Shown: in pieces, positions 46,083-58,205 of the stretch
Numbering within the stretch: the first letter of the stretch is position 1
Layout: each line of letters begins with the position of its first letter
Notes under the pieces: generated by a model
Databases searched by the model: none
Seen by the model: only the letters and a program-made list of their open reading frames with translations
Told to the model about the DNA's origin: nothing
Made by a program: the position numbers and the translations under genes
NCBI GenBank assembly: GCA_945859605.1
Contig: OX243817.1
Span: 28,752,388 to 28,816,387, forward strand
DNA length: 64,000 nt
Source of the DNA: Lumbricus rubellus
Lineage: Eukaryota > Annelida > Clitellata > Crassiclitellata > Lumbricidae
Direction of reading: 5' to 3'

Positions 46083-46450
46083 GCTCAGCTTTGTGTTTGT
46101 TGTTAGTTAAGTTTTAGTTAAGAATATAATCTGCATCCTTACGTAACGTCTATTACATAAATGTTATATTGACATAACAACGTCTATTTCCCTTACCTAA
46201 TCTCACCCACCATCCTGTTCTAATTCTTTCTGGTATATAGGCCCCTACTAAGCGGGACTTGTCCCTTCTGGTGTGCCTATTGCTCCCCTTATCTGTATCC
46301 TAACCTCCTTGCCGAATGTGCTAGTACTTTAATTATAATTGTCTTATAATATGTTCTGTAAAAATTACGTTGTGGGACCAATAAAACAATTTGATTTGAT
46401 TTGATTTTATACTGCATGTTTGGATCGTTCTATACAGTATACACAGTCAG

Positions 46451-46633
46451 TCGGTCGGTCGGTCGGTCGGTCGGTCGGTCGGTCGGTCGGTCGGTCGGTC
46501 GGTCGGTCGGTCGGTCGGTCACTCAGTCAGTCAGTCTAATCTCTGTATCGATCCGTCCATCCATCCATCCATCCATCCATCCATCCATCGATAGATAGAT
46601 GGATAGACAGACAGACAGACGGACGAACGGACG

Positions 46634-46665
<32 letters not shown>

Positions 46666-46695
46666 GACGGACGGACGGACGGACGGACGGACGGA
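46451..46695. repeat. (GGTC)n, (CCAT)n and (GACA/GACG)n cluster
   Basis: GGTC at 46451-46520, CCAT at about 46556-46590, GACA/GACG at about 46604-46695. GGTC recurs at 63728. Confidence 0.95.
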
Positions 46696-48175
46696 CAAAC
46701 AAATAGACAGATAAATAAACAGACATGCATAATCTTCAGGCTCCATAAAATATACAATGTATAATTATTTTCCTATAGCCATACAATGGCATACATGTAA
46801 CTTTTGCTGTGCTAATGGTCAACGTTGCAGGCGGCAGATGGATCTAAACAAACGATCGTTGACATTTATCGCATAGCAGTTCACTACTGGAGCTACATAA
46901 AAGCTTTGGTATTTATCGTCGGTTGTTTTACCCTGTCGTGGTATTGTATATTAAACGACCCTACAGCATTTGATCCATGACTGCAGCTACGGCGTAATCG
47001 GTTGGGATTCAACAGAGAATGAATTCAGTCATGCATGACGCCGACTCATCTGATGGATACTGAAATCTCTCCTCCCCCGACTCACATCAGTCTTTGACCA
47101 GGGACACAACATCTTTGAGGAACCCTCAATGGTATACCCATCTTTTTTGTATACCCCATCTTTTTTGTATACCCCATCTTTTTTGTATACCACATCTTTT
47201 TCACTCAGTGGTTAGCGCTGGAATTCTACCATCACGTCGCATTGTTGTCGCAATAACCTCTCAGGCGAGAAAGATATTCAAGACTTGCTTTGGACTCGAA
47301 GAATGCAGATTTCGAGTGAGAGACCATGCGTGGCGGGTCTCTATAATGATTGTGTCGCTGGCGAAATGATTTTCTTTACATTCTCGAGTGAGTAATTTTT
47401 ATCCGAGCATCGACAATTATGTTCACTCTGTGCTTTTGTTTCTAGACTTTGATATTGCATTTTGGTTTTTCTGTTGCCGAATTTAATTTAGGTATTAAAT
47501 TAACTTTATATGTTGAACGAGTAGTTTAGTTGCAGCCTTTTAACAGCTAAATTTCCACAGAGAAAATTATAAACTTAGTCTGGAAGAGTGCAATTATTTC
47601 GGCTCACTTCTAGTAAGACAATGATAATGACAATGATAATAGCGTTGTCTCTGTTATCATAATGATGATCACCATCAATGGTCCAACATCATCATCATCA
47701 TCTTTAGGATAAAGAAGCTTGTAATTATTATAATTAGGGGTAGTAGTTGTAGTGGTGGTGGTAGTAGTAGTAGTAATAGTAGTAGTAGTAGGCTAGTAGT
47801 AGTATATAGTATAGTAGTATCAGCAGTAGCAGTAGCAGTAGCAGTATTATAGCAGAAGCAGTATTTACATTGGGTCCTACGGTCCTATATATATACTCTC
47901 TTAAAAATCATAAGTAATTGGTGTGATCGTCGCTACTGAACTACATATTGATTGGCGTATTGATTGAGACATGCAATCAATACAGGAGATGGAATTCGAT
48001 TGACGTAATTGCATGCATGTAGACTACGATGCAGAACGATTTCGAAGGAGAGAGAGAGAGTATAAAATAAACCGAAATATTGACAGACAGAAAGCGACTA
48101 ACGGAGGGAACGACACAGACACAAAGACAGCTATAGCAAAGACAGACTGTAAATACAAGGACATATTATACGGGT
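46696..48175. other. Intergenic DNA
   Basis: Includes a short tandem of ACCCCATCTTTTTTGTAT (about 47140-47200), AGT triplets at about 47740-47850, and CAGTGGTTAGCGCTGG near 47215, which is weakly A-box-like. No gene. Confidence 0.45.
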
Positions 48176-48188
48176 ACATTGAAGAAAG

Positions 48189-48465
48189 TGCGACCTGGTG
48201 GCGGACCGGTAACGCGTCCGCTCACAGAGCGGAAGGTTGCGGGTTCAAATCCGGGTAACGACCTTGGGCAAGTTGTTCACGCACACATGCCTCTGTCACC
48301 AAGCAGTATAATTTGGTACCGGCGTAAGCTGGGAAGTAAACGGCAAGTCCTGGGAAATCACTGGCCCCGTGCCCTGGACCTTGGGATTCGTCCATTGCCG
48401 GCTCAAGGGCTTATGAAAGGAGATGAGCGCCTCGCCAATGGGCCTACGGCCCAGGGACGACTTTA
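48189..48465 (+). mobile_element. tRNA-derived SINE, complete
   Basis: 277 bp flanked by a perfect 13-bp target duplication ACATTGAAGAAAG (48176-48188 and 48466-48478). The head has TGGCGGACCGGTAACGCG (A-box region) and GGGTTCAAATCC (B box) about 40 bp apart. The body ends CGACTTTA without a long A tail, as in SINEs whose tail mimics a partner LINE. Confidence 0.9.
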
Positions 48466-48839
48466 ACATTGAAGAAAGACATTGTTTGCCACACTAGTAG
48501 TTTGAAAAGTAAATGGGTAACTATATAGATCTATAGGGACATTTCCATGCAGTACCATGGAGACTAGGAAAGGATATTACTTATTTACATCTTTAACTTG
48601 ATCTACTTCTTTGAAATGATGCTGTGAATTTAAATAATAATGCACAGAAACAGAACATAATTTTTTTCGGAGAATCCTGTATTCAACTGATCATAAATAC
48701 TGAATGCGTCCAATTCAACAGCTTTCGAAGCCATTGAAATTTTACGCTGACAAAAGAGTCGCCTAATCTTCTCTTCCAGTCAAGCGGTTGAAGTCATTGG
48801 ATGCGGCGGATTAGAAGCAGATATATGGTTGGCTAGAGA

Positions 48840-49188
48840 GACCGAGACAGACAGAGACAGACAGAGACAGACATACAGAGACAGAGACAGACAGAGACAG
48901 ACAGAGACAGACAGAGACAGACAGATACAGACAAAGACAGACAGAGACAGACAGACAGAGACAGACAGACAGATACAGACAGAGACAGACAGATACAGAC
49001 AGAGACAGACAGATACAGACAAAGACAGACAGAGACAGACAGAGACAGACAGAGACAGACAGATACAGACAAAGACAGACAAAACAGACAGAGACAGACA
49101 GAGATAGACAGAGACAGACAGAGACAGACAGAGATAGACAGAGACAGACAGAGACAGACAGAGACAGACAGAGACAGACAGAGACAAA
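48840..49188. repeat. GACAGACAGA minisatellite
   Basis: Repeats of 10-12 bp (ACAGAGACAG, ACAGATACAG). The long Ser/Val/Cys/Leu-rich minus frames are translations of it. Confidence 0.95.
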
Positions 49189-49509
49189 CCCGAAGAGATA
49201 TGTCAAAGACTGAGCAAAAAAGATATCACGCACATGTAAGACACGGTGCATAAGAAAGACGCAGACAGGGAGAGAAAGAGACAAAGGCAAACGGCGATTG
49301 TCAGGCAGAGATAGAGAAAGACAGACAGACAGAAACGCAAAAACCCGGCCAGTCAAAAAGACGGATGGGAGGAACTCAAAGCTTTTAGCAGCGGCATAAA
49401 AAACCAACATATATTTTTACCAACGTCTCTTACCGTCAAAAACGATTCCCTACCTTTTCATGCGCGCAGAGACTTCAAAACAATATTCGAAATATTGACT
49501 TGCACGAAA

Positions 49510-49514
49510 GAGTT

Positions 49515-49587
<73 letters not shown>

Positions 49588-49613
49588 ATGATCATCATCA
49601 TCATCACCATCAG
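49510..49613. repeat. (TGC)n then (GAT)n/(ATC)n
   Basis: Triplet run with a strand-symmetric GAT-ATCATC end. Confidence 0.95.
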
Positions 49614-50070
49614 GGAGGAGCTATCGTCAAATTCATGGCAACTCCATCGTACAACTTTAAATCAATCCATGGAAGAAAATCCGATAGTTGCCTCAATTGC
49701 AGACGCAGTCGGTGAAACGGCGTTGTGTATTCGGCCACATGTATCATTGTATCAGTGCCTCATGAGACTGCTCTGCAGTGATTTTTCAGATGCTTATGAG
49801 ATGCTTATGTTATCATCGGAGTATTGGTTCAAGTGCATATAGCAGCCAGTGCAACGATGAATGCTCCGTAAAATATATTCCCTCAAATAATATATTATAG
49901 GATTGAAAATCTATAGGGTTTTACCGTTTCGATGTTTCAGTTTATGGCTGAAATATTGCTTATCGGGACGGAAAGATTAAAAACTCAACGAATAATATTG
50001 CAAACAGTTAACTTACTGCAGCCTCTCAGTGTCGCAACGACGACGGTAACAGGCGTGACTTAGGCCTACT
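49614..50070. other. Intergenic DNA, nothing recognised
   Basis: An open frame continues from the TGC repeat to 49842 but shows no recognisable motif. No gene supported. Confidence 0.45.
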
Positions 50071-50240
50071 TTGCACTCTGCACTTTGCACTTTACGCTTT
50101 GCACTTTGCACTCTGCACTTTGCACTTTACGCTTTGCACTTTGCACTTTGCACTTTACGCTTTGCACTTTGCACTTTACGCTTTGCACTTTGCACTTTAC
50201 GCTTTGCACTTTACGCTTTGCACTTTGCACTTTGCAGCTG
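50071..50240. repeat. TTTGCAC heptamer repeats
   Basis: Units CTTTGCACTTTGCACTTTACG in a mixed 7- and 21-bp period. Confidence 0.92.
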
Positions 50241-51467
50241 CTGCTACTTTGTCGATGTCGTTGCTCGGTTAAACGACTTCAAATTAAAGAGTGTTTTCCA
50301 GGTTTCCAGGTTTTTAAAAAAGTAGGCCTACTACTGTATTAGTTACTAGCAAATTGTTCACACTAATGCACGACTGATCTATAATTATCGATAAACAAGA
50401 CGAAACTGCATGACAAATGCACGCTAAGAAACTTCTACGAAAAATACCCAGGTTCTCAATTTTCTGCTCTTGCTAAAAACATTACCAATGGGCATGTTTT
50501 GCCCCACCTGCAAAAATATCTGCAGTGCCAGCCGCGCCAGTTGGTATACATATGCATTCTGTTATGCAGTTTTAAAAGGTACAAACGAACACCGATAACT
50601 CCCTAAACAGTCTGTCATGAAGGCTGTCAGCATTCTGGGCTTTATGGAGTCATCGGTGTCCGTTTGTGCTTTTTTTTAACTGTAGCCTATAGGCCTAACA
50701 AAATGCACCAACATCAAGAAAGATTGTAATTATTAGAATCTTGAAGAAAAGAATCCTCGCCTTTTATATAGCTTTCAGAACAATTAAATCAACTGTTCAG
50801 GGTTGTTTTTAAGGAATGCTTAGAACTGCACAACTCCTTCTTTCCTTTCCCATCCTCAATGGTAAATTATTTCCAATCGGAGAACAATGTCCCTTTTCCC
50901 TAGTTTTTAACTGTATTAAAGGAGTGCTTCTACAACTGCGCAAATCCATTTAGAGCTGCACATTTTGTGTACAACTGCACGTTAAAAAAGCTCTGTGTCA
51001 GTCTGTCAGCATTGTGTGGTTTATGGAGTTATCGGTTTACGTTTGTGCCTTTTTAAACTGCATAACAGAATGCACCAACATCAAGAAAGATTATTAGACT
51101 CTTGAAGAAAAGAATCCTCGCTCTTTAGAGCTTTCATAACGACAATTAAATCAACTGTTTATAATAATTATCTCACCACGTATTCAATTGACGTATAGGT
51201 CTGTATTCTGAGACTCGTCTTTAAACTCGAACTAAAAATTTACCTCTTCATATTTTTTATATATAAATTATGACTATGATCATCGTCATTTCTTCTTGTT
51301 TTCGACCTTCGCGTATATATAGTATACTGTGACTTGGCATCATCATCATCAGATATCCTATACCGGTGCACAGCGCTTCATCATGTTGTGCTGCAGAACG
51401 CATTAGCAGCGCGTTCTTCTGCTCAGACGATGATTTATTGTCGTCATGATGATGACAATGATGACGA
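50241..51467. other. Intergenic DNA with a diverged direct duplication
   Basis: Around 50570-50770 and 51000-51150 similar words recur (TTATGGAGT, TGCACCAACATCAAGAAAGA, CTTGAAGAAAAGAATCCTCG), an approximate 0.4-kb tandem duplication. No gene. Confidence 0.6.
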
Positions 51468-51876
<409 letters not shown>

Positions 51877-52000
51877 TATGTCTTGGGCCGACTCGATGGC
51901 GCAGTGGAAGATATATATAATATAAATGGCCAAATCCCAGGGACATAATCTCTCATTCTGGAATCTGGACATAATAATTCCTCATTCCGTTAAGGATGCG

Positions 52001-52200
52001 NNNNNNNNNNNNNNNNNNNNNNNNNNNNNNNNNNNNNNNNNNNNNNNNNNNNNNNNNNNNNNNNNNNNNNNNNNNNNNNNNNNNNNNNNNNNNNNNNNNN
52101 NNNNNNNNNNNNNNNNNNNNNNNNNNNNNNNNNNNNNNNNNNNNNNNNNNNNNNNNNNNNNNNNNNNNNNNNNNNNNNNNNNNNNNNNNNNNNNNNNNNN
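52001..52200. other. Assembly gap (200 N)
   Basis: Exactly 200 undefined bases. Open frames spanning it are meaningless. Confidence 1.
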
Positions 52201-52564
52201 TGGATTCAGCAACAACAGCGGATCTGTGCTCATTTTTGGCCGGTCTTGCCCCCTCAACTGCGTGCGCAGCCGGGTGATTGTTTGCGAATACACGTTCCGA
52301 TTGTTCCACAGAGAGAGACGGAGAGAGGAGCGAAGGTTCGGATCGAGCCCAGCAGGGCGCCCGGCGAGTGACGGGTGAGGGGACCCGAGTGTCCGAGACC
52401 GGGACACCCATCGCCGTCGGGTTACGAGTCCCCGGCGGGCGGACGGACGGACGGATGGCGTTCGGGGGCGAAGACACGTCGACCTGTCGGAACGGACACG
52501 GCCCGAAGACTTTTGGGACAATGATGGGTGAGACCTCGGGGATCGATTGGACGAATGAGACGAC

Positions 52565-52647
52565 TACTGCTGATGCTGATGCTGGTGCTGCTGATGCTGA
52601 TGCTGCTGCTGCTGGTGATGCTGCTGCTGGTGTTGCTGCTGCTGCTA
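52565..52647. repeat. (TGC)n microsatellite
   Basis: CTG/TGC triplets with GAT interruptions, downstream of a GC-rich segment (52340-52550) that shows no gene. Confidence 0.92.
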
Positions 52648-52689
52648 TATAGCCTAGCTGCGAACAATGGTGATGATGAAGTGATGCAC

Positions 52690-52828
52690 AAATGCATGCG
52701 CTTTCACACATGCATGCGCTTTCACACATGCATGCGCTTTCACACATGCATGCGCTTTCACACATGCATGCGCTTTCACACATGCATGCGCTTTCACACA
52801 TGCATGCGCTTTCACACATGCATGCGTG
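52690..52828. repeat. 18-bp minisatellite with ATGCAT palindrome
   Basis: About eight identical units ATGCATGCGCTTTCACAC. Confidence 0.95.
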
Positions 52829-53604
52829 TGAACATCAAGGCTTCACTGCAACAGACGAAGTATAATGTAGAATAATATAGCGCTAAAGAAACGTTCTTCT
52901 AAATTTATGGGGCCCTATTATATATATATATACATAATTATATATATATATCTATATATATACAAATGTGGAATGTCCATGCATGCATAATTCGGCTTCG
53001 ATGAAAGATGATGCGACTTCTAATATGTGATCGATTAATTAAATCTTATCGTTATGCGTTTAAATAAATCGGTCGCATATTATGTATACTGTGTGCATGA
53101 TCATGGTGTTTCAAAAAATTAAATATTTGCCAGAATCAAACTTTGTGCATGTTTTTGCCGGATTCCATTTAAACACTCTTTCATGATACTCATTATCACA
53201 TTCGGTATATAATAATGTTGCCAGATGGGTGGAGATACACTGGCAGAAAAAGACCAAGACCATAGAAATCCGCAAAAACCACGACACAAGTGGCATAGCG
53301 ACCCAGATGCTTCAAGGTGTCATGATGTGGAGCATATACATGCACAGGCTGGTCAGGACAGACCGGTGGAGAGAGTCGAAGGAGAGAGCATACGTGGGCC
53401 ACATACGGGCATTGAACCAGGTTGTCCTTCGTACCTCTCTTCCAATATTCTCTTCAATCGGACAAGGTGCATGGTCTAGCGGCTCCAAGATGTTAATGGT
53501 ATGGAGCGGACCTGCTGACCGGACCGGTTGAAGCTGGGAAGCATGATGCGAGACAGACTCAGACAGGGAGTGGCATCGGACACCTACGGGTTGTTAACCC
53601 AGGG
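52829..53604. other. Intergenic DNA, nothing recognised
   Basis: TA runs at about 52918-52970. From 53225 to 53530 two frames are open for 84-100 codons without a recognised motif. Confidence 0.4.
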
Positions 53605-53612
53605 ATAGCAAT

Positions 53613-54537
53613 TAGACCTGGGAGTCGACCCCAATAAGTCGACCCCAGTCGACTTGGCCATCCCAAGTCGGGTCGGGTCGTTTCTGCTCACCGCAACTGA
53701 CCCCAAGTCGAATTTTGTAGAGAGAAGTCACTTGAAGTTGTTTTTACCCCAAGTCGACTTAAACCGACTTTAGACACAAACACAGCTAAATTTGCCACTT
53801 CAAACCAATCATCGTGAGACCAGGACAACAGCTAAGCAGCTTTTGTAGTGTGTTTACAAGAATGAATGAGGTCTTTGCTCAACATAGACTTAGCCTGCTG
53901 ACTATTCTACCGGTATAGGCTATCATGCAGACTGCCGTCTGCCGATCTAATCATATAATTTTTTATTCTATGCTAAATTAAAATGGTGAAACAAAATGTT
54001 ACTAAAATATTAGCACGTGTGCTTATTAAGACATGAACATGACAATGAGCAAATCAGTGAACTTCCAGTGGTAATTGAATTGGGCGCAAAGAAAGCTGGA
54101 TCTACAAGGCCTGTAATAAATCGATAGTTTGTTTGGTACTACTTTGGTACGCTGCATCTGCCGTACTGTTGTCTGCAGACGGAAAAACAAAAACTATTCA
54201 AACTGAAACACAAACAGTCTGAAATTGTCTTAATAAAACTTTAACAAATTCATGTATCAAGTAAGTGAGGCCTCATTACTCATTGGTAGGCCTAGTCTAT
54301 ATGAAATGAATGCTTGTCAGGAAAACTTGGCTTGATTTCCTGCATTAGTAGCCGTACGTAGACCTAGGCTAATGGCCATTACCATGTCAGAAGTCGACTT
54401 CAAGTCGGAAGTCGGTTGTTTTTCTGCCAAGTCGGGTCAAGTCGTTTTGACTCCAAGAAGTCGACTTCAAGTCGACCTCAAGTCACTTTAGGGTGAAGTG
54501 GGGTCAGATTAGCTGACCAAAGTCACTCCCAGGTCTA
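53613..54537. mobile_element. hAT-like non-autonomous element (family D)
   Basis: 925 bp with TIRs TAGACCTGGGAGT at both ends and a perfect 8-bp target duplication ATAGCAAT (53605-53612 and 54538-54545). Both termini carry clusters of AAGTCGAC, AAGTCGGG and their complements, a pattern of subterminal transposase-binding repeats. No coding capacity. Confidence 0.9.
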
Positions 54538-54654
54538 ATAGCAATGATGATGATGATATAATAATGAGAACCCGCATACTCATTTAACTTGCTTACATTT
54601 AACTTACTAGTTAGGTTATACATTATTATAATTATAAATTAGTATACGTGCATG

Positions 54655-54745
54655 AGGCGCGGTGGTGTAGCGGGTATACGTTCGTTGCCTTGCAGCCATG
54701 CATGCAGAAGGTTGCAGGTTCAAATTCACCTCAAGGCGCCTCGTA
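54655..54745 (+). other. tRNA-like sequence, SINE fragment or tRNA pseudogene
   Basis: GAGGCGC at the start can pair with GCGCCTC at the end, like an acceptor stem. GTGGTGTAGCGGGTA fits an A box and GGTTCAAATTC a B box. About four extra bases lie between the T arm and the closing stem, and the anticodon arm is unclear, so a working tRNA is unlikely. Confidence 0.5.
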
Positions 54746-55514
54746 CACGCATGCAATTTGAGAAGATTATGGTACACTTGTTTGAATATAATTATATACG
54801 ATTAAATACATAAACAGATAAAAAAATTATATGATGTTATATCAATGCCAACTGCATGCATTTAAATCATGTAGAAATTTAGTTCTATGAAGAAATGATC
54901 ATTTATCTTTAATTTGATGGAGGTCTATCTGCATGAACTGCATAAGGCCTAAAAAATCTTGTGTTTCCGGTAACAGAGCTAAACAAAATTGGGTAGGTAG
55001 GTCGGAAAATATTTTTATTTTGGTAAAATATTTTTATACAGTGATTATCCGAAAAATTATACTCCACGACTTCTTTGCACAAAGGTACACGCTGCAACAA
55101 AGTACGTGTTCTAAGGAAGTATAAACTGCCTATTTACCGACTGTCTGCACCTAAAACTGCTCTAGAAAACAGTCCTATTAAATTCATTGTGTTGACGTCT
55201 TTTCTGTTATGTCAATACAAATGTTTAAAAAATAAAAAAACAAAAAAAGAATAAATTTTTTCTAACAAAAATTTTTCTAAACAAATTTTTTTTCAATAAA
55301 TTTGTTTTACAAAATTATTTGAGTCACGGCAATAAAAGAGGGTCGATCGGGTTACCGGAAACACAACAATTTTTTGGGCCTTATATGAGCGTGCAATATA
55401 ATTATGTATATATATAATATTATTCATTCATTCATTCATTCATTCATTCAGAGCATTTATATAACGCCACCTCCAGAAACTACATAGCCTATGTTAAATA
55501 TATATATATATATA
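54746..55514. other. Intergenic DNA
   Basis: An AT-rich stretch in which GTGTTTCCGGTAACAG (54960) and GGGTTACCGGAAACAC (55345) form an inverted pair around 0.4 kb, with AAAATTGGG or CAATTTTTTGGG words nearby; it may be a small unrecognised MITE. ATTC repeats at 55421-55450. Confidence 0.45.
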
Positions 55515-56941
55515 CAGGGTGGGCCAAAAGTATTTGTTCAACTTTGAAGACCTATAACTTAGGCAGTTTAGCAAGTAAGTGTATGCTTAATGCATCAAAT
55601 TAAAGGTCGTTATATCAGCTATAAGTCCGACAAATTTAATTACGTTAGCTTGCACTACGCGCCGTATAATTATTGTGTACCGCACCTACCTTGTTTTCTG
55701 ACGTAAACAATCATTTCATCATTGCGCCGTTAACAGAAGATGACAGCTTTGAAAGCCTATAACTTAGGCAGTTTAGCAAGTAAGTGTATGCTTAATACAT
55801 AAAATTAAAGGTCGTTATATCATCTACAACTGGTCAAAAATTAACATTTTTAGCTTTATTAATAATTGCGTAAAACTACTGTACTGAATGGGCCTATGTA
55901 TCAGTTTACAATGATTTTAATTCGTCTATCTTGCGAAACACAATACTTGGAAAATTAGTCTTTGCAAGTTTGCATTATTGATAGCCATTAAGAAATCCAA
56001 GAATTATTTAGTCAAATAAATATTCAATGTTTCTTCCACAAGCTCGAATGACTGCATGAATGCGAAGTGCCCATTGATCTATGGCTCCATTGATGAGTTC
56101 CTGGCTGATCTCAGTCCAGCAACGAGTGATGACGAGCTTCAGATGATCGACGTTTACTATCCGTTCACAATAAACCCGTTGCTGCAAAGCACCCCAGATT
56201 GAGTAATCAGCGAGGTTTAAGTCATGGCTATTAGGCGGCCAGTTATGTGGTTCGATGAACTCAGGAACGTTCGCGTTCAAAAACTCCACGGTAAGATGAG
56301 AACGATGAGCGGGAGCTCCGTCTTGCTGAAAACCAAATCATTTCCAGACTTCAAACGCATATCTGGCAGTAATCCACGTCCAAGTACCTCATCACAGTAG
56401 CACACGCTGTTCACTTTGGCCTTGGGTGTCACAAAGAATGGAGCAGTTTTGCCGAGATTGGAGACAGCCACTGAAACCATGACGCTTTGAGTAAATTGTT
56501 TACGGCCTTTCAGAAGTCGAGCGATGTTGTCAGCGGTACGTGCCGAACGAGGACGGCCAGTAACAAGTTTACGTTTAGAACTTGCACTCGCATCAATTTG
56601 TCTAATTAATCGGTTGAGATTGTTTTCCCTCCAGTTTCTAGCCGGAAATTCATTCATCATTTGATATGCATTTAAATGTTTTTCAATTCTTAAAATTCGA
56701 ATCAAAGTCCTGTCATCTTCTGTTAACGGCGCAATGGTGAAATGATTGTTTACGTCAGAAAACAAGGTAGGTGCGGTACACAATAATTATATGGCGCGTA
56801 GTGCAAGCTACCGTAATGAAATTTGTCAGACTTATAGCTAATATAACGAGCTTTAATTTGATGCATTAAGCATACACTTACTTGCTAAACTGCCTAAGTT
56901 ATAGGCCTTCAAAGTTGAACAAATACTTTTGGCCCACCCTG
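55515..56941 (-). mobile_element. Mariner-type element (family M2), near full length
   Basis: 1427 bp. TIRs of 232 bp (55515-55746 and 56710-56941) start CAGGGTGGGCCAAAAGTATT and TA flanks both sides. Inside the left end there is a second direct copy of most of the TIR (about 55747-55835). The minus-strand transposase gene is broken by a frameshift. Confidence 0.92.
56008..56783 (-). pseudogene. Mariner transposase (M2), frameshifted
   Basis: The N-terminal part has a helix-turn-helix style region (NAYQMMNEFPARNW, then GRPRSARTADNIARL), followed by QSVMVSVAVSNLG around the first catalytic Asp region. QQDGAPAHRS and the third Asp (SHDLNLADYSIW) are 37 residues apart. A missing base near 56325 splits the gene just before QQDGAP, the inter-helix region seems shortened, and no ATG begins the frame. 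DD37D spacing matches the fragment at 12722. Confidence 0.85.
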
Positions 56942-56953
56942 TATATATATATA

Positions 56954-58205
56954 CCGGGTGGCGCATAAAAAACGTCCCCAAACTTTGTTAATCTGGCAAA
57001 GATCTAATTTCAGAGATATCAAATATTAATTTACACCAAAATGTTAAGCAATCATTTCTGTGCACACATGTCAAATTTCAAGAGAGTATGTTTATTATAT
57101 CACACTCTGCAGCAAGGTTATAACGTCGTACCTGTTAAAATATTTTGCACAAAACTACGTCATTTATTTTGCCGCGAACGAAAGTCTTCAATTGCGCCAG
57201 TAAGACTTTATCATGAGACTAGTCGTTTCTCTAAACAAATTTAATGGCATCTGCTGGAGTTTCGATGCACGGTAAAACACACATCATCGTCATTGATCCT
57301 CGGAAAACCAAAGTCAATGGAGAGTAGGCCTATTACATTGGCTTGTTACGCGATAAGCTCATTCCCGAACGTCGTATAGGCCTAGTACGTAGACTCAATC
57401 CTGATGACAATTAGGCCTACATCTTTCAACAAGACAGTGCTCCTTCACATCGTTGCAGATTGGATCAGCAATTTCTTCAAGCAAACATCCCTGATTTTAT
57501 CCACAGTGATGCCTGGCCTCCAAACTCTCCCGATCTAAATCCTATGGTCTACTTATGCACGGAGCGCCCCAAAGGAGCTTGTGTAATGTGTATATGCTGG
57601 TCGCAGAAAATTGTTTCTAAAATTAATGCTGACGAACTTAAGCAAGTCATCGAAGTAAAAAATTAATGGTCTCTATTAGACGACACACAAATAGGTCTAC
57701 AGAAGTCAACAGGACAATGGAAATAGCGTTTAAGGGTCGTTACAAGAGAAAGCGGAGGATCAATCAAACATTTGCTCGCGTAAAACATCATCATTAAACA
57801 ACTGTGCGAAATTTTGGCCATGGGTCATACAGTTCTAACAACAATTTCTCTCAAACGGTTGAGTATTTTTAGCTAAAATTTGGCTGTGTTGTACAAATAT
57901 GAATTATGATTAGTTTGATGTACTATGATTTAGTTTATCTTTAAAATTGTTTAATTGCCAGCCTGCCAGGTTAACAACGTTTGGGAACGTTTTTAATGAC
58001 GTAGGTTTGTGCAAAATATTTTAACAGGTACGACGTTATAACCTTGCCGCAGAGTGTGATATAATAAACGTACTCTCTTGAAATTTGACATGTGTGCACA
58101 GAAATGATTGCTTAACATTTTGGTGTAAATTAATATTTGATATCTCTGAAATTAGATCTTTGCCAGATTAACAAAGTTTGGGGACGTTTTTTATGCGCCA
58201 CCCGG
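56954..58205 (+). mobile_element. Mariner-type element (family M3)
   Basis: 1252 bp. TIRs of about 211 bp (56954-57164 and 57995-58205) begin CCGGGTGGCGCATAAAAAAC, with TA on both sides. It starts only 12 bp of TA repeat after the end of the neighbouring M2 element. Confidence 0.92.
57430..57670 (+). pseudogene. Mariner transposase fragment (M3), catalytic residue lost
   Basis: QQDSAPSHRC followed by DAWPPNSPDLNPMVYL: the third catalytic Asp is Val (GTC where GAC is expected), 37 residues after the second Asp. The N-terminal half is not recognisable, so this copy cannot be active. Confidence 0.8.

Larger units (their letters stand above)
42241..46405 (+). mobile_element. 5'-truncated LINE (CR1/L2/Jockey-type), interrupted by a hAT element
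   Basis: The endonuclease C-terminus (SDISDHLPI), a long connector, a reverse transcriptase and a C-terminal domain follow in order on the + strand, ending near 46405 in a TTTGATTTGATTTGATTTT tail, a microsatellite-like LINE 3' end. Several frameshifts break the frame, and a 1.48-kb DNA element sits inside the RT region. The clade cannot be resolved by eye. Confidence 0.85.

Noticed and set aside
51926..52819. Frames crossing the N gap
   Set aside because: Up to 67 residues are undefined; the outer parts are short or fall in 18-bp and TGC repeats.
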